From Lachnospiraceae bacterium (GTDB lineage: Bacteria > Bacillota > Clostridia > Lachnospirales > Lachnospiraceae): a stretch of DNA of 64,000 bases. A program made the position numbers and the translations under genes. Of this stretch, positions 63,129 through 64,000 are shown one piece after another (position 1 is the first letter of the stretch; each line of letters opens with the position of its first letter). Location: contig JAFYYS010000022.1 of assembly GCA_017546025.1 (NCBI GenBank), positions 62,001 through 126,000 on the forward strand, given 5' to 3'. The notes beneath the pieces were generated by a model. It did no database searches and was not told the DNA's origin. It saw nothing but the letters and a program-made list of their open reading frames with translations.

Positions 63129-64000
63129 ATGAAACAGTTTATCAGTAACCATTTTCTTCCGGTTTGCATCGGAATCGGAGTGGTTTGTGCCCTTGCTGTC
63201 GTCCTTGTCGTAGCGGGCATGAAGAAGGATAAAAACAAGAATACCCCTGCAGATATTAACAACACGCAGGCTGTAACGCCGTCTGCCGCCGTGGCAAGTA
63301 AGCCCACGGATGCGCCCACGGATGCGCCTACGGACACCCCTACGCCGGAGCTTCCCACGGAAACCCCGACACCTACTCCCGACCCGCATGCGGGCATGGT
63401 AAGAAGCGCCCTTACGAATGAGTGGATTTCGAAGGAAATCGACGAAACAAGACCGATTGCCGTCATGATGAACAACCTGCTTCCGGGAACCCCCCAGAGC
63501 AGCATCAATAAGGCAGGTGTCGTTTACGAGCTCAAGGTAGAAGGCAACATCACCCGTCTTCTTGCCATCATTGAGGACTGGAAGGGACTTGATAAGATCG
63601 GTTCCGTTCGAAGCGCGAGAAAGACGTATGTCTTCCTGCAGATGGAATGGGATCCCATCTACCTGCATTTCGGAAGCTCAAATGTTGCACAGCCCTTCCT
63701 GAACCGTGCCGACGTTTTGAATCTCGACGGTATGCAGTATGAAGGAAAAGTATACTACCGTTCCACGGACCGGGTGGCACCGCACAATGCCTATGCAAAT
63801 GCAGAGGGCATCTTGTGGGGGGTAGAGCATAAGAAGTATTCTTTGGAGCACGCGGATCATTATGTGAGGGACCACTTTAAGTTTGCTCCCGATGACACCC
63901 CGACCCTGCTTTCCGACGGGCAGGATGCGAGAATCGTACGTCCCGGCTATCAGGAGAATACTCCTTGGTTCCAGTATAACGCCGATGACGGGTTATACTA
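63129..64000 (+). CDS. DUF3048 (YerB-like) domain protein, N-terminal part
   Basis: The first 290 residues of a gene that leaves the window. It has one N-terminal membrane helix (about 9-32), a Thr/Pro/Asp-rich repeat spacer (about 58-90, PTDAPTDAPTDTPTPE), then a soluble domain with TRPIAVMMNN, INKAGVVYELKVEG, and IGSVRSARKTYV, which I recognise as DUF3048, a family of membrane-anchored extracellular proteins of unknown function also known as YerB. AAAGGAGG precedes ATG 63129. The spacer is like those of the SH3 protein near the start of the window and of OppA. Nothing indicates a function. Confidence 0.85.
   Translation, partial: MKQFISNHFLPVCIGIGVVCALAVVLVVAGMKKDKNKNTPADINNTQAVTPSAAVASKPTDAPTDAPTDTPTPELPTETPTPTPDPHAGMVRSALTNEWISKEIDETRPIAVMMNNLLPGTPQSSINKAGVVYELKVEGNITRLLAIIEDWKGLDKIGSVRSARKTYVFLQMEWDPIYLHFGSSNVAQPFLNRADVLNLDGMQYEGKVYYRSTDRVAPHNAYANAEGILWGVEHKKYSLEHADHYVRDHFKFAPDDTPTLLSDGQDARIVRPGYQENTPWFQYNADDGLY

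Overview
The window looks like chromosomal core sequence from a Gram-positive anaerobe of the class Clostridia, most probably family Lachnospiraceae. The grounds are a CodY regulator, a T-box leader, several lipoboxes, a mid-range GC content (about half, judged by eye), DUF4867 next to uronate genes, and the orders comM-dprA-topA-codY, rpsB-tsf and secG-rnr-smpB-(ppaC)-ssrA. Species cannot be named from the sequence alone. I see no prophage, insertion sequence, integron or CRISPR array. Almost everything is read left to right; only pyrI-pyrB and uxaC are on the minus strand.

Layout. 1-13.9 kb: the tail of plsY, gpsA, an SH3-domain membrane protein, uxuA and a fructuronate-reductase-like uxuB, a membrane-anchored MutS-like ATPase, rnhA, mutS, a clan GH-A-like hydrolase, a phosphoglucomutase and manA. 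13.9-23.7 kb: fhs, then a five-gene exporter (two HlyD-like lipoproteins, a 952-residue FtsX-type permease, two ATPases). 23.7-28.5 kb: pyrI, pyrB and uxaC on the minus strand, divergent from kdgK and a DUF4867 gene. 28.5-36.5 kb: nrdR, comM, dprA, topA, codY, rpsB, tsf. 36.7-47.1 kb: a remodelled oligopeptide transporter (oppA, B, C, D, F) followed by an ApbE-like membrane protein and an unknown membrane protein. 47.2-53.8 kb: gpmI, secG, rnr, smpB, a CBS-containing pyrophosphatase and a small zinc ribbon. 53.8-60 kb: tmRNA, a GntR regulator, clpC, radA and a degenerate M14-like lipoprotein. 60-64 kb: a T-box leader controlling a sugar-isomerase/acyl-CoA-ligase fusion, tRNA-Trp, and the start of a DUF3048 lipoprotein-like gene that runs off the end.

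How the genes work together. UxaC, UxuB, UxuA and KdgK form the hexuronate route from glucuronate to KDPG, split over two loci; the aldolase is not here. RNase R, SmpB and tmRNA, encoded within 5 kb, are the bacterial ribosome-rescue and nonstop-mRNA decay set. PyrB and PyrI form aspartate transcarbamoylase. ClpC and RadA are a stress and repair pair.

The least ordinary stretch is the opp cluster. OppA carries at its N-terminus the segment that normally closes the C-terminal end of this family, so it looks circularly permuted. OppB has a loop of about 290 residues between its first two membrane helices. OppD has about 310 extra residues between Walker A and the Q-loop. OppF ends in two membrane helices. 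A degenerate ApbE-like protein follows. The second point of interest is a T-box, probably leucine-type, controlling an acyl-CoA ligase fused to a TIM-barrel isomerase domain. Others are an exporter ATPase ending in an AbrB-like domain, an M14-like protein that has lost its key catalytic residues, and a stem-loop motif present at two sites.
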